This document shows positions 1-6,055 of a stretch of 7,070 nt of DNA, piece after piece. The first letter of the stretch is position 1; each line of letters starts with the position of its first letter. The notes beneath the pieces are model-generated. The model was given only the letters and a program-made list of their open reading frames with translations. It ran no database searches and had not been told where the DNA came from. Origin of the DNA: an uncultured Polynucleobacter sp. (lineage in GTDB: Bacteria; Pseudomonadota; Gammaproteobacteria; Burkholderiales; Burkholderiaceae); assembly GCA_937996825.1 (NCBI GenBank), contig CALKUJ010000284.1, positions 1-7,070 on the forward strand. The letters run 5' to 3'. The translations under genes were made by a program, and so were the position numbers.

Positions 1-600
1 GTCAACATTGCTCTAGGTAGGCGATCTCCACAAGAGTTGGCAATTCGTCTGAAGATTTTGATTGATGACGAAGGTGGTTCCGAGCAGATGCGCTTAGGCG
101 CTTCTGATTGGGTTGCACCAAATCAAGAAATTAACCATCATCAACGCCAGGCGATTCTGGTGGATGGTCGTGAGGGCAACTCAATTCACTTCCAGGGTTG
201 TTGCCACCCAATTCCTGGCGATAACATCATTGGCTACCTCGGTAAAGGTGAAGGCCTTCAAGTACATACCAACGATTGTCCAGTCGCTTTGCGCATGCTT
301 TCCAAAGATAGCGATAAATGGGTTGAGGTGGAGTGGGGCAAAGAGCTCAATCGTGAGTTTGAGTTGGATCTGGCAATTGATACTCGCCAAGGCAAGGGCG
401 TTTTAGCAAGAGTTGCTAGCAGTGTGACTGCTGCCGATTCAAACATCATGAATGTTTCGATGGAGGATCGCTTCAAGGAGGACTCCGTGACAATTCGCTT
501 TACGATCCAAGTTTACGATCGCCTGCATCTCTCTAAAGTGATGCGTAGCTTACGGGCTAATCCTGACGTTATGCGTGTCACTCGTACCCGCGCTATTTAG
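1..600 (+). CDS. spoT: (p)ppGpp synthetase/hydrolase, SpoT/RelA family, C-terminal part (5' end outside window)
   Basis: The reading frame is open from base 1 and ends at TAG 598-600, giving about 199 residues of the regulatory C-terminal half of a RelA/SpoT homologue. The family makes and degrades the stringent-response alarmone (p)ppGpp in the cytoplasm and senses stalled ribosomes or starvation. The visible part starts in the helical region (GRRSPQELA). A conserved-cysteine/zinc-finger segment follows around fragment residues 62-97, with the hallmark GCCHPIPGD and a later Cys in the VHTNDC motif. An ACT/RRM-type domain covers residues 121-199 and ends VMRVTRTR. The HD hydrolase, synthetase and TGS domains lie upstream and cannot be judged. 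The CCxPIPGD motif and the IALGRRS-type linker fit SpoT-like bifunctional enzymes, and spoT followed by greB is a common betaproteobacterial order, so spoT is preferred over relA. The family is certain; the symbol is slightly less so. Confidence 0.93.
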   Translation, partial: VNIALGRRSPQELAIRLKILIDDEGGSEQMRLGASDWVAPNQEINHHQRQAILVDGREGNSIHFQGCCHPIPGDNIIGYLGKGEGLQVHTNDCPVALRMLSKDSDKWVEVEWGKELNREFELDLAIDTRQGKGVLARVASSVTAADSNIMNVSMEDRFKEDSVTIRFTIQVYDRLHLSKVMRSLRANPDVMRVTRTRAI

Positions 601-602
601 TT

Positions 603-1103
603 TTAAAGATACTGAACGTCTAGGATTTCAATTTCAGTAGGCCCAGTTGGCGTTTGAATAAAAACGCAATCACCGATTCGAGATTTAATGAGGGCTTTGG
701 CTATGGGCGATACCCAGCTCACATGTCCCTTATCTAAATCAACCTCATCTACTCCAACAATCGTAATAACCGTCTCTTTGCCTGCTTGGGGCCCCTCTAG
801 GGCCGAATAGGTGACTGTTGCCCCAAAGAAGACCTGGTCGGCGTCATTTTCACCGGATTTTCGGGCTGAATTGTCAACAACTACGGCAAATTCAAGGCGT
901 TTATTGAGAAACCGAATCCGCCTATCTATCTCCCTAAGGCGCTTTTTTCCGTAGATATAGTCCCCATTTTCGGACCGATCACCATTGCTGGCGGCCCAGT
1001 GCACAACCTTGACAACCTCCGGCCTATCAAGGTTTAAGAGCTGTAGGAGCTCGGTCTTGATGCGTTCGTGACCAGCGGGGGTGATGTAGTTCTTCTCTTC
1101 CAT
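603..1103 (-). CDS. greB: Transcription elongation factor GreB
   Basis: This 166-residue protein is close to the usual GreB length of about 160. Gre factors enter the RNA polymerase secondary channel and stimulate cleavage of backtracked RNA. An N-terminal coiled coil (residues about 5-75) carries the tip motif SNGDRSENGDYIYGKKRLRE with the expected acidic residues Asp42 and Glu45. The YGKKRLREIDRR stretch is typical of GreB rather than GreA. A C-terminal FKBP-like domain runs from about 85 to 165, including the SPIAKALI motif. The start is ATG 1103-1101. The open frame continues upstream, but only as antisense of the tRNA gene, so a longer start is rejected. No Shine-Dalgarno is visible before the ATG; see the shared -10 palindrome. 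The stop (TAA 605-603) faces the spoT stop with 2 bp between. Confidence 0.95.
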   Translation of the reverse strand: MEEKNYITPAGHERIKTELLQLLNLDRPEVVKVVHWAASNGDRSENGDYIYGKKRLREIDRRIRFLNKRLEFAVVVDNSARKSGENDADQVFFGATVTYSALEGPQAGKETVITIVGVDEVDLDKGHVSWVSPIAKALIKSRIGDCVFIQTPTGPTEIEILDVQYL

Positions 1104-1115
1104 GGCATAATTATG
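1103..1115. promoter_or_regulatory. Candidate bidirectional promoter, palindromic -10 shared by tRNA-Arg and greB
   Basis: Bases 1106-1115 read CATAATTATG, a perfect palindrome, so CATAAT (5 of 6 matches to TATAAT) occurs on both strands. On the + strand it is preceded by TGG at 1103-1105, an extended -10 (TGn), which could offset the lack of a recognisable -35. Initiation would fall near 1118, leaving about a 4-nt leader before the tRNA 5' end at 1122. On the - strand initiation would fall about at the greB ATG, predicting a nearly leaderless mRNA, consistent with the missing Shine-Dalgarno. The - strand copy has no TGn and no good -35, so it is the weaker side. Symmetric -10 elements giving divergent transcription are known in bacteria; use of this one is inference. 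Confidence 0.5.
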
Positions 1116-1121
1116 GCTGTT

Positions 1122-1198
1122 GCGGCTGTAGCTCAGCTGGATAGAGTACTTGGCTACGAACCAAGGGGTCGTGGGTTCAATTCCTGCCAGCCGCACCA
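1122..1198 (+). tRNA. tRNA-Arg (anticodon ACG)
   Basis: A complete 77-nt cloverleaf can be folded by eye. The acceptor stem GCGGCTG (1122-1128) pairs perfectly with CAGCCGC (1188-1194), followed by discriminator A and an encoded CCA at 1196-1198. The D arm is GCTC/GAGT. The anticodon stem CTTGG/CCAAG encloses the loop CTACGAA, placing anticodon ACG at 1156-1158. The T arm contains the canonical TTCAATT loop. The anticodon reads CGU and, if A34 is deaminated to inosine, CGC and CGA. It sits 18 bp from the divergent greB start and is followed at once by a terminator, so it looks like a single-gene transcript. No integrase or duplicated 3' end was seen downstream, so there is no sign that it serves as an attachment site. 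Confidence 0.98.
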
Positions 1199-1204
1199 AA
1201 ACTA

Positions 1205-1235
1205 AAGGGCCTAGTGTAAAGCTAGGCCCTTTTTC
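1205..1235 (+). terminator. Rho-independent terminator of tRNA-Arg
   Basis: A perfect 10-bp stem, AAGGGCCTAG (1205-1214) with CTAGGCCCTT (1222-1231), encloses a 7-nt loop and runs into five T (1230-1234). It begins 6 bp after the tRNA CCA end. On the opposite strand the hairpin is followed by TTTAGTTTT, so it may also stop leftward transcription and shield greB and the tRNA from it. Confidence 0.92.
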
Positions 1236-1384
1236 ATTCAAGTTCGCTCATTCTCCAAATCAAGGCCGATGGGTTAGCTTAAAAAGCTTACATGACACTG
1301 TATTGACCCATTCTTTAGTTCTATGTGTTGGTATTGATTTGGCTTTGAATGACTCAGTAATTGTGTTTAAATATCTCCCGAATA

Positions 1385-1404
1385 TTAAGCATTCTTAAGC
1401 ATTG
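1385..1404. repeat. Tandem 10-bp direct repeat upstream of the Bug-family gene
   Basis: TTAAGCATTC (1385-1394) is followed directly by TTAAGCATTG (1395-1404), 9 of 10 bases identical. The spacing is about one helical turn, as for side-by-side sites of a DNA-binding protein. It ends 76 bp before the TTG start. With only two copies in AT-rich sequence it could be chance. Confidence 0.45.
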
Positions 1405-1469
1405 ATTTTAAAAATGCATCCAATGAAATCGGGGCATGTGTCACGAAATTGTTTGAACATGTCTTTGAG

Positions 1470-1473
1470 GGAG
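1470..1473 (+). promoter_or_regulatory. Shine-Dalgarno fixing the TTG start of the Bug-family gene
   Basis: GGAG at 1470-1473, within GAGGGAGA, lies 7 nt before TTG 1481-1483. An in-frame TGA at 1466-1468 closes the frame just upstream, so no earlier ATG or GTG is possible and the TTG is strongly favoured as the start. Confidence 0.75.
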
Positions 1474-1480
1474 AATCGGA

Positions 1481-2446
1481 TTGCGACATTTTGTTTTCAT
1501 CATTGCGCTCTTTAGCGTATTTCAGCCACAGATGGCAAATGCGCAATCATTTCCACAGAAACAAATTCGTTTGATCGTGCCATTTGCACCAGGTGGCAGC
1601 ACAGATATGATCGCGCGCACCATCGCCGAGCCATTGAGTAAAGTTCTCGGTCAACTCGTTGTGGTGGAAAACAAAGCAGGTGCGGGTGGATCAATTGGTG
1701 CATTGGATATTGTGAGGGGTGGTAAAGATGGTCATGTGATTGGCATGGCAACAGTGTCCACCACTGCTTCAAGCCCAGCGATCAACAAGAAAATTGGTTA
1801 CGACCCAATCAAAGATTTTCAGCCAATCACCAATATTGCAGCCGCACCCAATGTGATTGCAGTGCATCCGAAGTTAAATGCTAGAGACTACAAATCATTT
1901 TTAGATTTGATTAAAAAAAATCCTGGTAAATACAGCTATGCCACTTCAGGTGCTGGTGGTATTGGTCATTTGCAAACCGAGTTATTCAAAAGTTTGACGG
2001 GTACTCAAATAAATCATCTTCCCTATCGTGGAGCGGGGCCAGCTTTGTTAGATGCGGTTTCAGGAAAAGTGCCCATCATTTACGATAATTTTCCATCGGC
2101 TTATCCGTATATCAAAGACGGTCATTTGGTGCCAATACTTGTTGCAGCTCCCAAACGCTTGAACAGTTTGCCGCATGTGCCAACCTTTACAGAAGTAGGT
2201 TTAAGCTCAGTCAATCGCATGGCCTACTATGGTTTGATTGGCCCTGCCGGGATGTCGAGAGAGGCTGTGGAAAAGATCCATGCTGGTGTTCTCAAGGTTT
2301 TGCAAGATCCATCGGTGAGAAAGCGCATTGAGGATGCCGGAGCAATCATTGTTGCTAATACCCCAGAACAGTTTGCTTCAGAAATCAAAGCTGAATATGA
2401 CATCTATCGCGATGTGGTTGCCAAGCTTGGCCTGAGTTCAAATTAA
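1481..2446 (+). CDS. Tripartite tricarboxylate transporter substrate-binding protein (Bug/TctC family)
   Basis: This 321-residue protein has the usual length for Bug receptors, periplasmic proteins that bind small carboxylates and related compounds for TctAB-type carriers. An N-terminal signal peptide is clear, with hydrophobic residues about 3-15 and likely cleavage after ANA at residue 21. The mature protein opens with the family signature, IRLIVPFAPGGSTDMIAR at about 29-46, followed by VVENKAGAGGSIGA. Further family landmarks are SGAGGIGHLQTELFK (about 156-170), PYRGAGPALLDAVSGKVP (181-198) and LPHVPTFTEVG (230-240). The start is TTG with a good Shine-Dalgarno. No tctA or tctB membrane genes are adjacent; this is usual, because betaproteobacterial genomes carry many orphan Bug genes. 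The ligand cannot be read from sequence. No obvious terminator follows the stop. Confidence 0.93.
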   Translation: MRHFVFIIALFSVFQPQMANAQSFPQKQIRLIVPFAPGGSTDMIARTIAEPLSKVLGQLVVVENKAGAGGSIGALDIVRGGKDGHVIGMATVSTTASSPAINKKIGYDPIKDFQPITNIAAAPNVIAVHPKLNARDYKSFLDLIKKNPGKYSYATSGAGGIGHLQTELFKSLTGTQINHLPYRGAGPALLDAVSGKVPIIYDNFPSAYPYIKDGHLVPILVAAPKRLNSLPHVPTFTEVGLSSVNRMAYYGLIGPAGMSREAVEKIHAGVLKVLQDPSVRKRIEDAGAIIVANTPEQFASEIKAEYDIYRDVVAKLGLSSN

Positions 2447-2510
2447 ATTCAAAGAAGCTCTATCACCAGCCCTCATGCGGTTTGAGATGGCCTTGACCGG
2501 TTGGGGGTAT

Positions 2511-2522
2511 TGCAAGCTTGCA
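2511..2522. promoter_or_regulatory. 12-bp perfect palindrome, possible operator upstream of the permease gene
   Basis: TGCAAGCTTGCA is its own reverse complement. It lies in the 139-bp gap between the Bug-family gene and the permease gene, 63 bp before the ATG. Downstream of it, TATCCT (2543-2548) is a weak -10-like hexamer with TTGCAC (2518-2523) about 19 bp upstream, so the palindrome would overlap the -35 position of that candidate promoter. No regulator is identifiable, and function is inferred only from symmetry and position. Confidence 0.35.
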
Positions 2523-2585
2523 CGCTGATCGTGAACTACCGCTATCCTAGTACTTCATTCACTCATTTACTTTTATTAAGAAGCA

Positions 2586-5081
2586 ATGAATCTCCCTCGT
2601 TCTTTCAGATCTATTGAATTCGCTTGGCTCTTGGCTGCCCTGGTGGTTTCTGTGGCGTCTTTGAGCAGTGTGGCTTATTTGGCAGATCGCATGCAAAGAG
2701 CTTTTGAGAGAGATGCCAAGCAGCTCATTGCATCAGATGCTTTGATTCAGAGTGATCAACCCTTGCCCATTCTTTTTGAGCAAGAGGCTGTCAAAAAAGG
2801 ATTGTTGGTAGCTAACACCACTGCATTCCCCACCATGTCATCCCTTGGCTCAAATGCTCGCCTGGTAGCTTTAAAAGCCGTCACTGAGACGTACCCCTTG
2901 AGGGGCAGTCTGAAGACTTCTAAAGATCCATTGGATATCAAAGGAGCTGTTACTCGAGGAATACCATCGCCAGGTTCGGTGTGGGTTGAGCCTGCACTTT
3001 TGGCAGGTTTATCAGGAAAGCTGGGCGACCGTATCACTTTAGGTTCCAGTAGTTTTGTGATTGAAGCGTTGCTCACGCAAGAACTGGATAAAGGGGCTGG
3101 CTTTTTAAACTTTGCGCCACGCGTCATGATGCGTGACGATGAGTTGAGTCAAACCAAGTTGATTGGTTTTGGCAGTCGCGTGACCTATCGTTTTTTAATC
3201 GCAGGTCAAGACTCAGGAGTTCGCGATTTTTTAATTTGGGCGCAAAAAGAGATTGATAGCAAACAATTGCGGGGTATCAAAATTGAAGGAGTTGATAACA
3301 ATCAACCCTTGATGAGAGCCACGCTGGATCGTGCCGAAAAGTTTTTATCCTTGGTGGCCATTTTGACTGCCATGGTCGCAGCTGTTGCCATGGCTTTGGC
3401 TGCTAAGCGCTACACCAGCAAGCAGGCCAATCCAACAGCTATTTGGAAGTGCTTGGGAGCCAATAAGCGTCAAGTGTTACTCGAACACTTCAAGGCCAGT
3501 TTGGTGATTGCTCTCTTGGGGGGTGCCATGGGGGCTCTCTTAGGTTGGATTGGACATCAAGGTTTGCTTTTCTTTTTGGGTGATTTGCTGGTGGCAGATT
3601 TACCATCAGCCTCCATCTGGCCATTGATCTGGTCATTATTGGTGGCAGTTGTTTTATTGATTGGATTTGTTTGGCCACCATTGTTGTATTTGAGTGATAT
3701 CTCACCGTTGAAGGTGATTCGTCGTGATATTTCAGTCAGACATCCAGCCTCTTGGTTGTTGATGTTCTTTGGCTTGATCAGCTTCTTTGTTTTGCTTTTA
3801 AGTGTTGCTAAGGATGTCAAATTAGCTGTTCTAACTTTGGGCGGATTTTCTTTGGCTGCTGCTGTCTTTGTTTTGGTCTCTTGGCTATTGATCAAATTAA
3901 CTGCCAAGATGGCAGAGCATTCATGGTTGGGTCAACATGTTGTGCAACGCTTTGTTTGGCAATCTCTATCAAGAAGATCTTTGTTCACTGGTTTGCAAAT
4001 AGCGTCTTTGGCGATTGCCATCATGGCGCTCTTGCTTTTGGCGGTGGTGAGACAAGATTTGATGAGTGCTTGGAGGGGTAGTTCGCCTCCTGATGCTCCT
4101 AATCGATTTTTGATCAATATTCAGCCAGAGCAAAAAGCAGCGATCGAGCAAAAATTATTGAGTGCTGACATTAAAAAAATTGTTTTGTATCCGATGGTTC
4201 GTGGTCGCTTGACGCATATCAATGATCAAGTGGTCTTGCCGCAAGATTTTCAGGACTCACGTGCTCAGCGATTGGTTGATAGAGAGTTCAATCTATCCTA
4301 TGGAGCCGAATTACCTGATAAAAATAAAGTGACTGCGGGAACCTGGCATGGCAATACGCGCATGCCTGAAGTGTCGATTGAAAAAGGTTTGGCTAAAACA
4401 CTGTCTTTGAAATTAGGTGATAGCCTTATTTTTGATATTGCAGGCATTCCTGTTAAAGCAAATGTCACATCGATCAGAGAGCTTGATTGGGGCACCATGC
4501 GAGTGAACTTCTTTGCGATCTTGCCAACTCATCTTTTGAGTGAAATGCCTCAAACTTGGATCACAGCTTACAAGCAAGGGCCTTTGGTGCCTCAAGTCAT
4601 GCCTTTGGATATTTCTATCGTGGCTCAATTTCCGAATGTCACTGTTGTTGATGTTGAGTCCGCTCTGAATCAAGTCCAAGATGTTTTGAATAAATTATCA
4701 GCAGCTGTGGAATTGCTGTTTGGATTCACGGTCATCGCTGGTATCTTGGTATTGGCAGCTGCCCTTGCATCCACTCAAGATGAGCGTCTTAAAGACGCTG
4801 GTTTACTCAAAACCTTGGGCGCTAGTCAGGCTCAAATCAGGCGCGCCTTTTACACAGAGTTAAGCGTGATTGGTTTTATTTCTGGTCTGCTGGCTTCTTT
4901 GGGCGCGATTGGGGTGGGTTGGGCTTTGGCCGCCCACGTTTTTGAATTCAATTTACCGATTCCGTGGATCGTGATTGTCTACGGTGTTGTTTTTGGTGTA
5001 TCTGCTTGCGTCTTGGGTGGGCTGTGGCTGCAAAGAAAGATTTCTCATACATCGGCCTCAGAAGTTCTCAGAAGTGTTTAA
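2586..5081 (+). CDS. FtsX-like ABC transporter permease, YbbP type
   Basis: This 831-residue inner-membrane protein has the duplicated FtsX/MacB-type layout of YbbP-like permeases. The first membrane helix is at residues 12-32, followed by a periplasmic region of about 215 residues. A first FtsX block of helices spans about 253-370 and contains WKCLGANKRQVLLEHFKASL, a coupling segment typical of the family. More helices lie at about 388-406, 412-438 and 468-487. A second periplasmic region (about 495-700) includes the YbbP-like RELDWGTMRVNFF motif. A C-terminal FtsX block (about 708-815) contains LKTLGASQAQIRR. Such proteins pair with a LolD/MacB-type ATPase and act mechanically on lipids or envelope proteins; the substrate here is unknown. 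No ATPase gene is adjacent. The ATG is the first possible start, because TAA lies in frame at 2577-2579; it has only a weak, close AAGAAG ahead. The globin gene follows after 19 bp. Confidence 0.9.
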   Translation: MNLPRSFRSIEFAWLLAALVVSVASLSSVAYLADRMQRAFERDAKQLIASDALIQSDQPLPILFEQEAVKKGLLVANTTAFPTMSSLGSNARLVALKAVTETYPLRGSLKTSKDPLDIKGAVTRGIPSPGSVWVEPALLAGLSGKLGDRITLGSSSFVIEALLTQELDKGAGFLNFAPRVMMRDDELSQTKLIGFGSRVTYRFLIAGQDSGVRDFLIWAQKEIDSKQLRGIKIEGVDNNQPLMRATLDRAEKFLSLVAILTAMVAAVAMALAAKRYTSKQANPTAIWKCLGANKRQVLLEHFKASLVIALLGGAMGALLGWIGHQGLLFFLGDLLVADLPSASIWPLIWSLLVAVVLLIGFVWPPLLYLSDISPLKVIRRDISVRHPASWLLMFFGLISFFVLLLSVAKDVKLAVLTLGGFSLAAAVFVLVSWLLIKLTAKMAEHSWLGQHVVQRFVWQSLSRRSLFTGLQIASLAIAIMALLLLAVVRQDLMSAWRGSSPPDAPNRFLINIQPEQKAAIEQKLLSADIKKIVLYPMVRGRLTHINDQVVLPQDFQDSRAQRLVDREFNLSYGAELPDKNKVTAGTWHGNTRMPEVSIEKGLAKTLSLKLGDSLIFDIAGIPVKANVTSIRELDWGTMRVNFFAILPTHLLSEMPQTWITAYKQGPLVPQVMPLDISIVAQFPNVTVVDVESALNQVQDVLNKLSAAVELLFGFTVIAGILVLAAALASTQDERLKDAGLLKTLGASQAQIRRAFYTELSVIGFISGLLASLGAIGVGWALAAHVFEFNLPIPWIVIVYGVVFGVSACVLGGLWLQRKISHTSASEVLRSV

Positions 5082-5100
5082 TCAAGAATAAAATAAAAAC

Positions 5101-5490
5101 ATGTCACAAGAAAAAACCACTTATGAATTGATTGGCGGAGCTGAGAAGCTGCGTGAGTTGGTCGATCGTTTTTATGACCTGATGGATTTGGAAGAGAACT
5201 ATCAGGGAATAAGAATGATGCATCCTGCTGATTCAACTGCATCCAGAGAAAAGCTATTCATGTTCTTGAGCGGCTGGATGGGTGGCCCCGATTTATTTGT
5301 TCAGCAGTATGGGCACCCAAGACTCAAAGCCAGGCATTTGCCATTCTCTATTGGTATTTCTGAAAGAGATCAGTGGTTACAGTGCATGCGCCAAGCAATG
5401 AAAGATGTTGGCATCCATGGCATTCTTTTTGAACGCCTGATGCAATCATTCTTCACTACCGCTGACTGGATGAGGAATCGTGCTGGGTAA
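5101..5490 (+). CDS. Group II truncated haemoglobin (TrHbO-like globin)
   Basis: This 129-residue protein has the size and motifs of group II 2-on-2 globins, haem proteins that bind O2 and, in several species, protect against NO or peroxide. Visible landmarks, assigned by matching to known group II globins, are Tyr25 at B10 in DRFYDLM, His41 at CD1 in RMMHP, and the SGWMGGP segment at 57-63. GHPRLKARHLPF carries the proximal His79 (F8), and RDQWL carries Trp92 (G8), the group II hallmark. His at CD1 marks a subgroup distinct from the Tyr-CD1 mycobacterial TrHbO. The ATG follows the permease stop by 19 bp with no separate promoter seen, so co-transcription is likely. The leader is A-rich with no Shine-Dalgarno. 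The last 45 bp are overlapped by the convergent RDD gene. Confidence 0.93.
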   Translation: MSQEKTTYELIGGAEKLRELVDRFYDLMDLEENYQGIRMMHPADSTASREKLFMFLSGWMGGPDLFVQQYGHPRLKARHLPFSIGISERDQWLQCMRQAMKDVGIHGILFERLMQSFFTTADWMRNRAG

Positions 5491-6033
5491 TTGAACCAGA
5501 CGAGTGCCAGACCATCGGTCAGGAATCGATTGACGATTCTTTCTATCTAAAACAGCTGATAGTGGCCACAAAAATAAAGTGATTGAAAAGAAAATAATTG
5601 ATACGGACCCACCCATGCTGGCCGTTGGATTCATTCTGATATTGATGAAGAGTAATAGGGCTGCAGGTATTAACCAAAGTGAGCCTATCGCAAAACGCAT
5701 CAATGCTTGCGAACGTTTCATGATGGCGCCATCTTCATTGATCAACTGAATACGCCAGGTTTGCATGGCGAGTGTTTGTCCTGTTTTGGTCCAGTACCAC
5801 ATGAAGTAGAAAGCCAAGACCAGGTACATATGAGCCATCAAAATGGCAGAGGGTGCTGTGACCTCAAATAAAACCCCAATGATCAAATGCGGCACTAGAA
5901 ATGTAAAAGCTAGTACGCCAAATAACACCAACATCTCATAAAGATTCAGAGCGATGCGACGTTTGATGGTGGGCGCTGGCAGCGACCTGAGGTAACTTGG
6001 GGGAAGGGGGACGAATTGATTGGATTCTTTCAC
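5446..6033 (-). CDS. RDD family integral membrane protein
   Basis: This 195-residue protein has about four predicted membrane helices, at residues about 33-55, 64-82, 113-133 and 143-163. RDD-family landmarks are IKRRIALNLYEMLVL before and in helix 1, the loop motif TKTGQTLAMQTWRIQL (82-97) and the closing DRWSGTRLVQLP (172-183). The family's role is poorly defined; some members are implicated in ion transport or envelope stress. The first motif shows RR...YE instead of the Arg-Asp-Asp that names the family, a variant often seen in betaproteobacteria. The start is GTG 6033-6031, 5 nt after the DUF3106 stop, without a Shine-Dalgarno and inside an inverted repeat, suggesting translational coupling. 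About 12 residues follow the conserved end, and the last 45 bp run antisense into the globin gene. Confidence 0.88.
   Translation of the reverse strand: MKESNQFVPLPPSYLRSLPAPTIKRRIALNLYEMLVLFGVLAFTFLVPHLIIGVLFEVTAPSAILMAHMYLVLAFYFMWYWTKTGQTLAMQTWRIQLINEDGAIMKRSQALMRFAIGSLWLIPAALLLFINIRMNPTASMGGSVSIIFFSITLFLWPLSAVLDRKNRQSIPDRWSGTRLVQLPSTIPHPVSGSEE
5521..5545 (+). terminator. Possible terminator of the permease-globin transcript, inside the RDD gene
   Basis: GAATCG (5523-5528) pairs perfectly with CGATTC (5534-5539) around a 5-nt loop; one G-T and one A-T pair can extend it to 8 bp. The right side leads into TTTCTATCT, a broken T tract. It lies 31 bp after the globin stop, on the antisense strand of the RDD gene. 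The stem is short and the T tract imperfect, so this is tentative. Confidence 0.3.
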
Positions 6034-6055
6034 AAACGCTATTTTAGCGTTGGTG
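6031..6055 (-). promoter_or_regulatory. Inverted repeat spanning DUF3106 stop and RDD start (possible coupling hairpin)
   Basis: On the + strand AACGCTA (6035-6041), a TTT loop and TAGCGTT (6045-6051) form a perfect 7-bp stem. After one mismatch, CAC (6031-6033) pairs with GTG (6053-6055). In the - strand mRNA the 3' arm starts with the UAG stop of DUF3106 (6041-6039) and ends with the GUG start of RDD (6033-6031). A ribosome ending DUF3106 translation would melt the hairpin and free the start. It has no following T tract, so it is not a typical terminator. Confidence 0.5.

Larger units (their letters stand above)
1236..1480. other. Non-coding leader region before the Bug-family gene
   Basis: This 245-bp AT-rich stretch has no convincing gene; a short frame entering from the tRNA gene is judged spurious. 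The best promoter-like pair is TTGAAT (1345-1350) and TTAAAT (1367-1372) with a 16-bp spacer, which is weak. A tandem 10-bp repeat at 1385-1404 lies just downstream. No riboswitch fold was recognised. Confidence 0.4.

Noticed and set aside
1122..1198. tRNA-Arg as the attachment site of an integrated element
   Set aside because: No integrase, no repeat of the tRNA 3' end and no change to mobile-type genes downstream within the window.
1104..1241. 46-codon N-terminal extension of greB (contains LAGIEPTTPWFVAKYS)
   Set aside because: It is the antisense translation of the tRNA-Arg gene and its terminator, a well-known annotation artefact. GreB homology begins at the ATG at 1103.
1274..1292. AGCTT-AAA-AAGCT inverted repeat in the Bug leader
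   Set aside because: Only 5 bp per arm in AT-rich sequence, no T tract and no clear promoter beside it; expected by chance.
1150..1398. 82-codon + strand frame beginning inside the tRNA gene
   Set aside because: It starts in the tRNA anticodon arm, runs through the terminator and has no protein-like character.
1481..2446. Frameshift or pseudogene status for the Bug gene because of its TTG start
   Set aside because: The frame is full length, has an intact signal peptide and all family motifs, and a good Shine-Dalgarno sits at proper distance.
2756..4679. Many antisense and shifted open frames (60-123 codons) inside the permease gene
   Set aside because: They are shadows of a strongly supported 831-codon gene and lack ribosome sites or recognisable motifs.
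5057..5076. Tandem 10-bp repeat CTCAGAAGTT/CTCAGAAGTG at the permease 3' end
   Set aside because: It lies in coding sequence, is not in register with codons and explains nothing; likely coincidence.
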